Assembly: GCA_037954665.1 (NCBI GenBank)
Contig: JBBMOL010000098.1
Coordinates: forward strand, 1,364,001 to 1,428,000
Direction of reading: 5' to 3'
DNA: 64,000 nt
Origin: Laguncularia racemosa
Lineage: Eukaryota; Streptophyta; Magnoliopsida; Myrtales; Combretaceae
Below the pieces are notes generated by a model. That model had not been told where the DNA came from and did no database searches. It saw only the letters and a program-made list of their open reading frames with translations. Below are positions 1 through 12,868 of this stretch, one piece after another. How positions within the stretch are numbered: position 1 is the stretch's first letter; the number at the start of each line of letters is the position of its first letter. Position numbers and translations under genes: made by a program.

Positions 1-487
1 TGCACAGTGTTAACAAGCACGTTGCTTTTAATGAGTGAAGTTATGTTGACCTTTTAGATAGGTTCATAGTGGTATCAAATTTAACACGTGAAGAGAGATT
101 GCAAATAATATATATATATCTTATAGATCAAACAATTTTGAAAAGGCTGCACACCTATTGATGTAATAATCTTACATACAAGCCACTGAACGTTATGCAA
201 ACAGCCTCCTCATGGATATTCAGTGGTGATAAGGGAAATCCACAGCAAAGAATGCTTATTAGTTGCTTATTTTATGTGAAAAACCTCAACAAACCTTAGA
301 AGGCCATATGCATCCTAAATTGGAAGTAAAAGTCAATATCACCTAACTCTAAAATCAGAAAGCAAAGAAGAATAAATAGAAGACAAGACTGTGAATCAGC
401 ATATCGTGCATAAATTTCATCAGGATCGACCTCTCTAGGATTCAAGTGTTTAAATGAGATGTTAACAGCTCTAGAAGGGATGCCCAC

Positions 488-2620
488 CAATCGCAGTGAT
501 AATTCCACTAAATAGAACTTGACGACGGTGCTTCTTCATCATGTCTTTACCACCTTCGTCCTGATTTTTCTGTCTCACATACAGTTCAAGCATCAGCATA
601 CACATGCAAGAGACAACTCTGTTTCTTAGGATTTTCTCTCACCTTGTTCTTCTTTTCATGAGAATTAGTAGAAAGTGTTGGTTCAGGGATAAAATTGACA
701 ATAAGGGCAAAAAATATGACACCTGCAAAGAACTGTTCTATAAGTTAGAAATGATCACCTGTAAAACACACAAATGAGTCATATATTTCACCCAAAATTT
801 ATGCATAATGATGAAAAGGAAGTTGATTGCTTACCCAAAGATTTCCTCTCAAGAAACCAATTGAGTTCATAGCATTATGAGCTAAATCTAGGAATGATAT
901 GCTCAGCATCAAGCCCGCAGCAAATCCCTGTGCAGAGGTTATCTTTAGATTAAAGAATTATCTGATATGGATAAACTTCGTATAATTTCTGCTAATCAGT
1001 TGCAACAAATGTACAAAATCAAGAGAAAAGGTACGTAGAAAAAGAAAGATCATCCTAGTGTAAACCAAGTATATTGTTTCAACAATTAACAGCATGAAAC
1101 ATACCTAAGAATGTTGAAAGAAATACAACATAGAGTTTTCTTTAAACAAAAAATGAGCCAGGTTAACACTATTAGTTTAAACGCACTCGGAAGACAACTG
1201 TCTAGGTGATTGAAATCAAGAAAGAAAGCATTTGGAACTTCACTGAAGACATTAAAAGCCAGTTTAAGGCATCACCTGCAGAAGGCCAAGCATCTTTAAA
1301 TTGGGACTTGGCTTGAGAATCACAAAAAGGGCACCTGTTTCACAATCCATGACAATGTTTAGAGACGAGTAAAAAAGAAATGGGAGAAGATATGTTGAAG
1401 CACCTATAGTGGTATCTGCATTACACCCATATATCTAGTAAAAAATGTAGTGTGCACTCATGATTAAATCAAAGGAAAACTGATATCTATATATGTTTTT
1501 CACCAACTCATTATAGTCCAAAGCAGAACTGCATAGATTAACCTCATGGAATGAATGGCCAATGCAACACATTTTGCAAGTAGGGTGTCCTACTTTGGTA
1601 ACCTCCACATATTTCTGATTGTATACCCTGCAGGAATTGAAAGAACTGGAGAATAGGAATTGTGTATTTGACCAATGGCCATGCACATATTGGGAATTCG
1701 CTAACAATATAGCTAAACTTAAAACTACAAGCTCTGTCTGCTACATGCACTGCTAAAATGCCATAGAACAATAAGCAGCCCCTAGGATTTACTTACTTCT
1801 ATAAAGTACTGATTAAGATAATACCACCATAATGAGCCTTACATATCTAAGTCTAACCTCATTGTAATATCACCATTTGCTCTTATCATGAACCCTTATC
1901 ATGTGCTTTTCTAGTAAATCCCCTATTCACCTTCAAGAAAAATCTTACCAAGATCTTCCTTGTCATAATTGAAATCAGAAGAACATCTCGATCTATCATT
2001 CACACACACTCCGCAGTCAGCACGATGTAATACTAAAGATAACATTGCCTAATCACCTGCCTCTCATGATCTAAGCAAGAGCTTAACAACTTAGTCACAA
2101 CTATTACCGAGATAAAGTTTCCCTATACCCGTTACTATCACAACCATATCCAAGCCATTATTTATAAGCTACCTATAATAGTAATTAATAAGCATTTTTG
2201 CCCTTTGCATGCATGTTTCACACAGCATTTTCATCCAAGTTCCAATCAATCACAATATCATGTATGATAGACATTTGATGCAGCCCCGGTATCTGCTGTA
2301 TCATTCATATATGGCAGCAAGGACAGAGGAATTTTATCCACTAAACAAGAATTCAGCTCTTTCAAACGCGAAATACGCCACATAATATCCACGTAAACCA
2401 AAAAAAAAAAAAAAATCAGAAACCTGGGAATAGGAGCAATGCTTGTGTTACTAAAAATCTAAAGAGACAGTTGTTTTTCTACAAACAGAGATTCAAAAGC
2501 GAATCCACTCGACAAAATCATAAAATAGCTGTTGAGAATGAATAAAAAAACCTCACCAAGTGAAGTACTCAATCCTCCGACGAGTGAAAGAGCGAGAGCC
2601 ACCAAGACTTGTGAATCCAT
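488..2620 (-). CDS. ZTP29: ZIP-family zinc transporter, ZTP29-like (5' exons, gene continues past left edge)
   Basis: A membrane transporter of the ZIP family, expected to move zinc into the cytosol; Arabidopsis ZTP29 acts at the endoplasmic reticulum. Five coding exons are visible on the minus strand, all with GT-AG borders and consistent phase: 2557-2620, 1276-1334, 835-927, 643-732 and 488-569. Together they encode the first 129 residues plus one base. The protein starts MDSQVLVALALSLVGG, an N-terminal membrane helix. It continues through LGALFVILKPSPNLKMLGLL, the helix containing LDLAHNA, and FFAGVIFFALIVNFIPEP, then a lysine-rich cytosolic loop. The family is about 275 residues long, so roughly half is missing. 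The next expected exon (HNFPEG motif) is absent from positions 1-487, so intron 5 must extend off the window. The ATG is chosen because it opens the conserved N-terminus. The match to ZTP29 is from memory of the family. Confidence 0.9.
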
Positions 2621-2830
2621 GGAAGCTATTACCTTCAATATGAACTCAGAATCAGCGCAGACTCCACGTCCTCTGTTTTTCCAAATAAATTGGAGAGAGA
2701 GATGTAAAAAGTTTAGGGCGGGGGTTGGGTTTGGGTTTAGCAGAATTAATAGGGGATGGGTTTTGTGGTTTTGAAATGGAAATGCTGATACCTAACTTTA
2801 CTTGTCGGGGACCACTAAAACTATACGTTT
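2621..2830 (-). promoter_or_regulatory. 5' UTR and proximal upstream region of the ZIP transporter gene
   Basis: This stretch lies directly upstream of the transporter ATG on the minus strand. It is GC-richer than the flanking DNA, and around 2712-2750 the minus strand reads as C-rich repeats of the AAACCC type, resembling the telo-box motifs of many plant housekeeping promoters. A purine-rich strip (gagagag) at 2693-2702 fits a transcribed leader. I cannot place the transcription start. An open frame on the plus strand at 2532-2774 is antisense shadow. Confidence 0.4.
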
Positions 2831-5800
2831 GATTTGGGGTTTCTTTGTAATTGTTTAAGGTATAGGTGGTTTAGGTAATCAAAAGAAAAGAATCGGTGTG
2901 TTGTCTGATTTCTATTTTGAAAATGATGGTGTCTTTATTGGATTTTCTATTTTTGGTTCATTTTTAAATTAGAGAGTGGTTTTGAGTCTAATTCTAAACT
3001 CTCTAAATAACATTTTATATTAACTTTATACTAATCCAATTCCGTACTGTATGATCTCACTTGCTTATTTACATCCTTCGAAAGAGCCGACAGAATAATA
3101 AAATCTATATATTTATATTTCATTCGTTATTCTTTATTCCATATATATTAATTGATTTATTTATACCTTATATAATATAACCATCTAGCATATCAAAATT
3201 TGAAAATATAAATTACATTCCATCTAAAAACCCCTAAAAAGATAAACTAGAGTTACCAAAATGTACGATTATGAAATAAATAAATATAATATATATGTCG
3301 TTTGTTTGTATACTTACTTGGTTCCCTCTTGTGTATATTTTATGATTAATAAATATGCAGCAAGCGATGTGGAGTTTATTCTAAACCCCATGGTACACGC
3401 ATCTTCCTGCATGAGAATCGCTGTTGCTTTCATGGATTGTTGGTCGGACATTAATATTTATTGTTATATATTCTATGTGTCGAGTGTGTTTTAATCAATC
3501 ACAAAAATGTATCTAAATTGAGAATTAATACATAATTATAAAAATCTATTTAATTAGACTAAATGTATGTATGCAATAGGTAAAAATATACTCTAAATAG
3601 ATAATTTTCTATTTGTTGATTGTAATGATTATATATTCATATATGTTAAGAATTTTAAACTTACTAATTGAATGAGTACTGATTTTTTAATAAAATGAAT
3701 CGAATTTATTTATTTTTAACCATTGTTATAGCTAAAAAGGAAAGAATTGTAATCAAGAATAAATATATATTCATAAATTCAAAGCATGCACTATCAAATG
3801 ATGTAAGAATAGGCACAAGTGGATTATTATTATTATTTTTTTTAATTTCTTAAAAGTGCTCGTACTAATTTAATTGTGATAGAGAACTAAACCGAACTTA
3901 GACAGGGATATAATAAGCCATTCAGCTTTACACTATTTTAATATGTAGAAAGCAAAATGAATTGAATTATTACACTTGCAAGCTCCAATCAGTGTCCCGC
4001 CAAAGGAAAAATTTTAAATTAATTTAAACTAGAGTTTATAGTTCGGTCATTTGTTTGAGATTAACAATATTCAATTGTTATAATTGCATACTTGCTTAAC
4101 TTTATTTCTCATGCAAATGGACCACTTGGTTCCTAAAAGACATGCATTAGCAGTTGTTGCGGGTAAAAATAAAAACAAAAACAAAAACAAAAATACAATA
4201 ATAAACCAAATCAAACCTAAATTATTCACGTAATGAATAAAGTAACAAGAAAAGGTATAGGTAAATTTTTTCCTCTAATGAAGTATACGAGTTTGAATTC
4301 ATTATTATGAATTTACCATATTAAGCATTAAATTAGATAAAAATTTAAATGAGCAATTATGGTTCCAATCCTAAATGGAATCTTTGTTTTTTTTTTTTTT
4401 TTGTTAAAATAATTTATGAATTAAACCGTACAATTTGAGGCCTTAAAAAACCGAACCATAAGATTTGGTTCAATTGTATTTGAAGGGGTGATTATACCAA
4501 ATCAAACCATACCTATCCCCCTTACAGTTATATATAAAACTAGTTGAAAAACCTATGCAAAACTCAAATAAAAAATAAAAAAAAAAACTAAATAATATGA
4601 TTAAAAAATAAATTTAAATTTAAATTATAATTTATTTTTCTTTTGGAAAACAACAAATGTAACCAAACAAAGATATTATTCAATGATATATTTAATGAAA
4701 TAGTTAAAGAAATATTGATTATTCTCATCTTGATGTATCATCTTAGTAAAAAAATTGAATAAAATTAAATCATGTATTATGTTATGTCTATAGCAACTAA
4801 CCAATAATATTTTCCTTAATAGTAATTTTTTTTTAGTAAAATAAGTAATTTGAAATAATTTGTTCATGTAGAATATAAAAAGGAAAGAGTAAAAAAATTA
4901 TGAAAATACATTAATAATGCCATAAAAAAAAAGAAAAATACAAAAATTACAAAAGTTTTTGAAACTATATATTATATTGTAATGATTTAATAAAAAAATT
5001 ATAAAAATATATTGATGGTACCATAAAAAAGTAGAATGCAAAAAAGCAATAACTTCAAAGACTATATATTACAATATGATAAAATATGATTTGACAAAAG
5101 AAATTATGTAACTATTTTAATAATACCATAAAAAGGTGAAATATAAAAAAGGTAATAGCTTCCGAAATTATATATTATAATACGATATGATAAGATTTAA
5201 TTTTCAATAGATCCAAATCAAACCATACTAAATCATAAATACCATTCTTTTATAATTGGATTTGGAAATTTTTCAAAACGAAACATTTACTATAATGTTC
5301 GGGGCCAACTAAACCATTTTAAAACTCAATGTAGTTTTTATATTGTTAGCAATTAAAGAGTTATTTCATTTGTCTATTTGAAACGAGTAGTCATATGTCA
5401 TCATTAGTTATGCAGTGATTAATTCATAATTTTTACTCATGTAATAACTCCTACTCCATCAATTAATCGGTTACTAAGGGTGTGTTTGACTGATAAAAGA
5501 TGATTTCCAAGTATTTTCTAATATTTATTGTCATTTACTTTATCTAGTTAGATATTACCATAAAAATCTTAGAAAATAATCGTAATAATAAGGGCATTTA
5601 TAGTGCTAGGTGGTAGTTAGAGGCAAAAGCAGCAACAAATGGAATTATTATTAGAAAATAAAGAAAGTGATTTTTTTGTTTGAAACTATTCTTAAAAGTG
5701 ATATTGGCGGGTTTGGCTTTAAAGAAAAATTCAATTTTACCTTTGAAGTGCAAATTGATTTGATTCACAAATTAAGGGTATCATTGATAAATACTAAACA

Positions 5801-7370
5801 TGAAGAGAAATAGCGATTCATGGATATAGCTATAATAGCAACCAAAAGCAACGCTACATATTAATAGAATCAGCAATTATACGGATGTAGTTATAATAGC
5901 AATCAAAAGCTTATCTTTTCTTCCTAAAATAACCAATCATGCCATGTTTTCTATGGTAGAGTATCTTGAAAAGAAATCGAAAGGAATAGAATCACAATCC
6001 CTCCACTTTATAATTGTGATTTTATTTTAGATCTATTCATGCATATTAAGTGTATCATAATTTCTTTTTGAAAGATCTCAAGCAATAGGGATTTAAGGGA
6101 GGCTATGTTTGTAAATTTGAAACTTCAGTTAAGTGACTTGAAAGAAGGAGGAAATACTAGTGAATTTCAAGAAACTTCAAGACCGTGTTGAGAAATGGTA
6201 ACATTTCTTATCCAAATATGATGTGATTTTTTGTTGTTCCACATGTTGAATAGTTAGCTTATTAAACGGGGTATTAAGGTGTAAATGGGCTTTGATTTGA
6301 TAAAATAAATAAACAACTTGAAAATTGTTTATTGTACTTGAGATGCAATTATGGTGTTGAGATCTTGCTGGTAAACTTATATAGAAGCGAAGACGGGAGA
6401 TTAACTCAAGTTGGACTCCAAAATTGAATGTTCTAATAAGCTTGATGTTCAAAGTATGAAACTTAATTTTTTCACTTAAAGAAGCCTAATTTTACTTCTT
6501 TGTTTAGGGGGCGGTAGGGTGGTGTGGCGTGGTTTAAGATAGTTTTGTCGAATGAAAATTAGGATCGGTCAACCTAACTAGCTTGTAAATGAAGGTTTGT
6601 AAAATGCCACAAGTACAAGATATTAAAATAAAACAACGTGTTAGAAATCCAAAAAGAGGAAGATCTAAAGTATAAAACCTTTCTATTAAACCCTTAAGTA
6701 GGCTATAGTGCAATGACAAAAGATTTAGAATTTCGAAATAATAATAACAAATATAATAAAAGAGTTAAGTAATGAATAAGTATGGGGAAATGATTTTTAA
6801 AAAAAAAAAATTCAAAAAACTTGAACCCCTAAAAACTAATACAAAAAATATAGTATATGAAATTATGTCTTCATGACATGATTTTACACTCCCATTGAAA
6901 TCCTATCTTTAAGACATGATTTTGACTTGCAACTTTTTGCGGTACTTGCGGCAATATGTTCTCCACCCATATTTACAATACTTGTTTCTTAAACATAAAG
7001 ACAACTGCAAATATAATTTCTCCTCATCATAGTTGTTCTCTTAATAAGCCAAACCTCTTGCATCCACAAATTGTACAATAATTATCATCAACTTCTCTAC
7101 ACAATCAAACAATAGCACATCAACGCCTTAACACATGTCAAAATCCCACTACTACTCAATAATACAAAGCTGAATATACTACTTAGTAATTAAAAAGTCT
7201 CAATAAGAACAAGTGACAATGAATTCAGAGAAGAAGTTAGTTAAGAAGACAATAGTGGAAAAGTAAGAAGTTTTCCATTTACATATATTTCAGTTCATCT
7301 AAATACAAATATAAATACAAAATTACAAATTAAACATTAAAGAAAATGGGAAAAAAAAGATAGGAGTCTA
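2831..7370. other. AT-rich intergenic DNA, no gene recognised
   Basis: About 4.5 kb of strongly AT-rich DNA. Short open frames here (for example 3261-3494, 4676-4867, 6177-6452 and 6534-6719) show no recognisable motif. Identifiable content is simple: an (aaaaac) run near 4166-4193, a T-run near 4388-4402, a degenerate tandem repeat (separate entry), and at 5476-5590 a sequence opening gggtgtgtttgactgat that resembles the end of a plant miniature inverted-repeat element but has no matching opposite end that I could find. Confidence 0.5.
4888..5198. repeat. Degenerate tandem repeat, three units of about 100-107 bp
   Basis: Three head-to-tail units start near 4888, 4988 and 5093. Each carries, in the same order, an aaattat block, a taccataaaaa block (tgccataaaa in unit 1), a purine-rich block, and a terminal tatatatta block followed by gattt or aagattt. 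The units differ by many substitutions and small indels, so this is an old array. Confidence 0.65.
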
Positions 7371-7399
7371 AGGTTACCATCTCCTTCGATGCCTGAAAG

Positions 7400-10300
7400 T
7401 CTACACCTTTTGATCATGATCTACCTATGTAATTTGTGTGTCATCTCAACTTGCAGGTGGTGAGTTATGGGGAAGAGTCATGTGCATCAAAATAGGATCA
7501 TGCTCAACTGAAGTCAACCCTTCACCTATGCAACCATCTTAAGGTCCAAGTTGCCTCTTTTGTAAAGTTGTAGAAGTATGAATATAAGCATTGGAGCTCT
7601 CCCCTAAAGGTGTCATAAATGTTTGTGATGTCCATGTAGCTAGAGTTGCCTCTAGATACTAAGGTACAATAGGTGTAGGAGATGGGTGGGCTAAATACTC
7701 ATTGTGCGGAGGTGATGAGTCATCTCTAATATCCACATGAACATTTCTATGTCCCCAACCTCAACCTTGCCCCTCTCTTGATCCCCTACGATGTTCTCCC
7801 CGATATGATTCAAGAGGTGATGAGTGGTCATGCATAGCATCTCCAACTCATGTTGCTACTGTATCATCAAAAGTGGTCCCTTGGAATTGACACACAATCA
7901 TAGCCACCTCATGTACCTCAAAAAGGATATCGGTGTGTGTCATATGAAGTAAGCGGCTAATAAAGTCAACTTTTATTGAACAAATTAACTTATTAGTTAA
8001 GATGCAACATAAAGATGAAAGAGAAAAGTTGTTAATAAGCTATATATGTACCATGTAACCTGGCATAGCTCTAGTTCAGCTAACATATTGCTGGTTAATC
8101 TAGTGATACCAAGGGTAGTACTTAGGGGATATACCACCAGTTGATCTAATGGGTAACTCTAACTTAATGATGCTATGATGATGCTAAACCCTCTATCTAG
8201 CCATGTAACTTAAGCAATTGTCTCCTAATATCAATGTACGAAGGAATATGTTGGAGGCCTCTAAACTATCGTAAGACACAGTTAAAAAAGTAAAGCTCGA
8301 TGATGTGAAAGCAGATCAAGGGAACTTGAGCAAGCCAAATGTCACTGCCTTCTTGGCGGTAGTGGGATAGTTTAGGAATATCATGGTCTCTATAAATGTG
8401 CTAAATCACCTACATACACACTAATTAGCATATCATGAAGCAAATATGTAAAAGTAATTAGACTATTTAAATTTAGGGAGATTAGTACTTGCTTAAAAAC
8501 CTACCAATCGAATGTATTACAATATTCTCACAACACATGTATGGGCAACTTGGTCACATCAAAATTAGCTCCCCATCTACAAAGCAATAGGCGGCCCTCT
8601 ACAACTGACATAAGTTTGCAAAGCATTAAGACAACGTGGAGAAAGTGGTCCTATGCCTAAACTTATAAAACGATCATCAAACCATTGATATCTACCTCAT
8701 CTATGTGTGAAGCCAAACATATCCGCCAGTATAGTGAAATTAAGCATGTTACCCCTCAAGCGTACTAGCCAGTTATATCAAAATGTGCTAATAGGGGTGA
8801 GAACATAAGATGGATAGGGTTTGGCAATTTGTCTACAAATACCATACCCCCAGTGAGCTAAAGGATATATGCTCGAGTATATTTTGGTACCATGGCATCA
8901 TTTGCTACCTCTAATATATGGCTAAAGTTGTCTTTCAACCATGACAACTTAAGTCATGCCCCTAAATGGCAAATGTAGAAGATCGAGTACCAAGAAGTTG
9001 CTGGCACACATTTCCTCGAGACATGTATGTACTACCTATCACTACCTGCTCAGCAACAAGGAGCCCAACTAGTATGGAGATATCTTGAAGTGTAAGGATG
9101 AGCTCTCTTGTAGGAAAGTAGAACGTGTGAGTCTCTAGTCTCTACCGCTTAACTAAGATAGTGATCAAGTGTCAATCCAATTAAATGAAAGGAATTTGGG
9201 TCACACTTAAGAATCTTGCTACCTCTAAGAATGGAATAATGCGTTCATTTACCTCCACCACTCATCCCTCATATTGACGCAAAGTGAACTCTCATCGGTC
9301 AACGATTTGCTTGCCTACTCATTAACATATAAGGTTAAAGTTATGAGATACAAAAGAATGGCACTAATAAAAAGGATGGATGTAATATGAGTACTACCTA
9401 ACCACTTTACACTAACTCAGATCTATGTACCATTTAGCTATGGAGAAGTGATCTATCTGAAGGTCCTAAGTCTATTTGTTGATAAAGGAATGAATGTGAG
9501 AAATTACGTAATTTGAATTATAACACAATTTCAATTATAACAACAAAATGATATCATTAAAGTATATTAATGTATATAAACAAAAAAAATGATTGTATAA
9601 AGTGTACCAATGTGTGTTTCACCTAATTTTATAGTTTATTTCTATCTAGGCATCTCCTCCTATTGTGTCATGCCCGCCTACACATGTTACATCTACCTCT
9701 AATGGGTGCCTTTCGAATATCCATCTTATTTTGAACCCTATTTGTCTTGAGGTTGCCCATACTTTCTTCTTATGTGCATCATAAGATGCCACACTAGAAT
9801 CTTTAGGGGGTACAATTGGCCTTGTCAGCATAAGGTATAAAGAAACAACCATAAACCTATGATTGATGTGCCCATGTATACTAATAGCCGACATATGCCA
9901 CATAATCAATGTATATCTTATCCATTACTGCCATTACATGTGAATATGGGATTTTGTACATTTCCCACTTCTGACATGTGCATCTTTATATTCTTAGTTC
10001 TTAATTCTACTTTGTAGCTACTATCCCCCTTTTGCCTATGTATGGTGGGGATAGGTGCTATAATAACCTTAAAAATTTGCTCATTGTAACTAAGTTGAAC
10101 TACTCGATGGCCACTAACAACTTTTTCACTACCTATCGAACTTTGTTACTACATAAGGAGTCAATACCTCACCACTTACAAAGGCTTTAGATGCAATCTC
10201 CATTTGCATATTAAATAACTCATTGTAATTATAGAACATCCTTTTCACTAGTATAGCAACAAGTAAGTTCCTAGCATCTTTTAATGCAACGTTATAACTC

Positions 10301-11798
10301 TTAGCAATATATGTAGTGCCATGATTGAATTAAACTCCACCATCATAAACCAGTGTCCACTTATCCACCCATGCATCTTTAAAGTACCTACTTGTGACTA
10401 AATTCATATCCTAAATAGCTTGAAAATACTCATAGAACTTATGTGGTTGCACTTGCGAAGCTACCTTTATTAGTAAATCCTTAGCGAAGGTGTTCTTAAC
10501 ATGTGTGTTGAAGTTGCTTGCTACATGCTAGATACACCAATGCTATAGCTAACCCCTAAGCCATGTCACATTCTAACCCTCTACTATAACCCTTATTCCA
10601 CCATGGGTACTAGATGTCAAATGAATGGCCCTATAACGATCCCTTATAACGTGAATAAACACGTATTTCAGAAACTGACTCCAAGTGTCCTCACACTTTT
10701 TATCAACCAATGCAAATACTAAGGGCACAATGTGGTTTCCGCTGTCTACACTTGTCACAATAAGTAGCTTGTGCTTGTATTTCCCATACAAGAAAGTCTT
10801 ATCAATTGTGATTATTGGCTTACAAAGAAAAAAAAATACTTACATTGCACAATATTAATTAACAATCCTAAAAGTTCATTAATGCCATAGCTACAATGCA
10901 CGAATGCCTCAATGCAATGTCTGAAGGCCTAAAAGACTCTATCATGGAATACATGGCTAAGTTGGTCCGTCTCTATACATTTCGACTCAACCTTAGTACT
11001 CAAATTGGCTTCTTGTATTGCATTTAGTAAATATGAGAGCACAACATATGAATCTTCCCACTTTCCATATACTAGCTTAATAGCCTTATGTTTTGCCTCT
11101 CTAACTTTCCTTAGATGGACAATGTGACCAAACTACTTAGATATTGAAGTTTATAGATCTAACATCTTACTACTTGGCAAATTTCATACCTCCATGATGA
11201 TGGATCTAGCTAAAGTGGTTAAGTCTAACTGAGAATGATCCCGGTTTACCTTAAGGTTCACACAAATGTGTGGTCCTTTAAATTTAGTGACTTGAAAATC
11301 CCTTGCTTGCTTGTTCAAGCAAGTATAAAGTCTCCACTTGCATTTCATGTGTCTCTAAGTACAAGTTATGAACCACAATTTCTTTTTTGACTCAACAATC
11401 ATGTAATTGTGGTGATTTAGAACATGGTGCATTTTCATAGCTAGTATCAAATGATCTTTCATTTTGAAATGCATTCCAACCTTAAATTCATCACTAAAAC
11501 TCCATTCAACATTGTCTTCCTCATCAAAAGCTATATACCCACGACCTATAGCCTCTTTAAAGAATGGCATGGGCTTTGCACTCCCAATAGCATCGATGTT
11601 AGTTGAAAACCTATGGTGCCAATCATTCTCCCTATGTGACCTATGAAGCTTACGTAGTGCCTACACCCAATCTTCCCCTTCCTCATCATCTCCATTAGTA
11701 GTGAAGTTATTACAATCCTCGATGGGATCTACAAAAACATCACCATCCTCATGTTCATGAGGAATAAAACATTCTAAAGCTTTATTCTTATATGCCAT
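7400..11798 (-). pseudogene. MULE1: decayed MuDR-type transposase with plant mobile domain
   Basis: Transposase of a Mutator-like element, normally a nuclear enzyme cutting at the element's inverted termini. Reading the minus strand from an ATG at 11798 (MAYKNKALECF), an acidic N-terminal part is followed by the MuDR DNA-binding region at about 11570-11355 (FKEAIGRGY, FKVGMHFKMKDHLILA). The DDE transposase core is at about 10791-10573 (LLIVTSVDSGNHIVPLVFAL, where the usual core reads LLiAtg.D....PlAFa). A Zn-finger/SWIM-like stretch lies near 9.9 kb, and a C-terminal PMD near 9150-9040 reads ETHTFYFPTRELILTLQDIS. The frame is broken by many stops and shifts; the first in-frame TAG comes about 46 codons after the ATG. 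The low boundary at 7400 is approximate. The second copy of this transposase type is at 49480-53709. Confidence 0.8.
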
Positions 11799-12868
11799 TG
11801 TTGCTACACTTCCTTAAGCTAGTGTTCAATTTTAATGCCTTGTAAATTGTAAAATCTTGCCCTACATGCACACAATACATTCACATATTTAAATTGGACA
11901 TTTGAAATACTCTTATAGCAAGCGGATAGCAACTTTTTGAGTCTATATAAATCTCAACACACTTAAATTCATTTTAATGCAGAAAGTAAGTTCACAATAA
12001 AGTGCCCATAATTAAGTTGTTATTACATCTAATTTCCCAATTTTCCTTGCAAAGCCCATAATTCATCACCCTTGATCATCATGAATGATGCCCCCAATAG
12101 TTGCCATGTTATTAGCTTGGACTAAACCATCTATATTCAACTCCACCTACCTAACTTTATGGTGGAGGGGACTAAGACATAATTTGTAACTAAGTTTTAT
12201 AAACTTCTCTTTCCCCTTTTGTGTGCCCCTAAAACTCATGAGCCTTAATATGAATATACTATACTATAGAACACAAGTTAGAAATATCACCAAACAATAC
12301 TTTATTTTTAGTATATTTTTAGTATGCCAAGTTAACTATAATAAAAAAATAAAGGAGAAAGCTTGAGGGTGTGGAGAGAAATTAAGAGCATTTTAGCTTT
12401 ATTAATAAAGTTGTTTTTTCTTATTCTTATTGCTAATATCAATACTTAGGAATTCAATCAAGGTGAGTCATAATAGGGTACCCAACTTAACTGAATCAAT
12501 AAAAACCCTATAGGGTTTAGGGTTAGGTTTTAGGATATGAAATAAAACTCAATAGGATATAGGGTTACGTTATGGAATTTAAAAAAAAAAAAAACCCGAT
12601 GGGAAAACCCAATCCGATAATTTTTTAAAATAATAATTAATATTATAATTTATAATTGGTATATTTTATTTTATTATTTTTATATTTTTAATCAGTATAT
12701 TTTTATATTATATTTTATTTTTATATTTGATTTCTCTCTTCTTTCCATTGCAAGTAGATTAATAATAAATTAAACAAATGACATATGAAAATAAGTTGGA
12801 AAAAAAGATTTAATTGCCATTCAAGTTGGGATCGAGTTAGGTTCGAGGTGTTTCATTTGTTAATTGGG
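11799..12868. other. Spacer between MULE1 and LINE, with telomere-like and GGGTT-rich sequence
   Basis: No gene is seen. Near 12510-12535 there is a short run of telomere-like words (gggtttagggttaggtttta). From about 12580 the DNA alternates TA-rich stretches with GGGTT/AACCC words (gaaaacccaatcc, ttgggttaggt, aacccaaccc near 12960). The 3' end of the LINE and the 5' end of MULE1 must both lie here, but I found neither a poly(A) tail nor inverted termini. Confidence 0.45.

Noticed and set aside
2532..2774. Plus-strand open frame over the start of the ZIP gene
   Set aside because: It is antisense to the first coding exon and leader of the transporter and shows no motif.
12507..12560. Interstitial telomere array
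   Set aside because: Only a few imperfect TTTAGGG-like words occur, far too few and too irregular.
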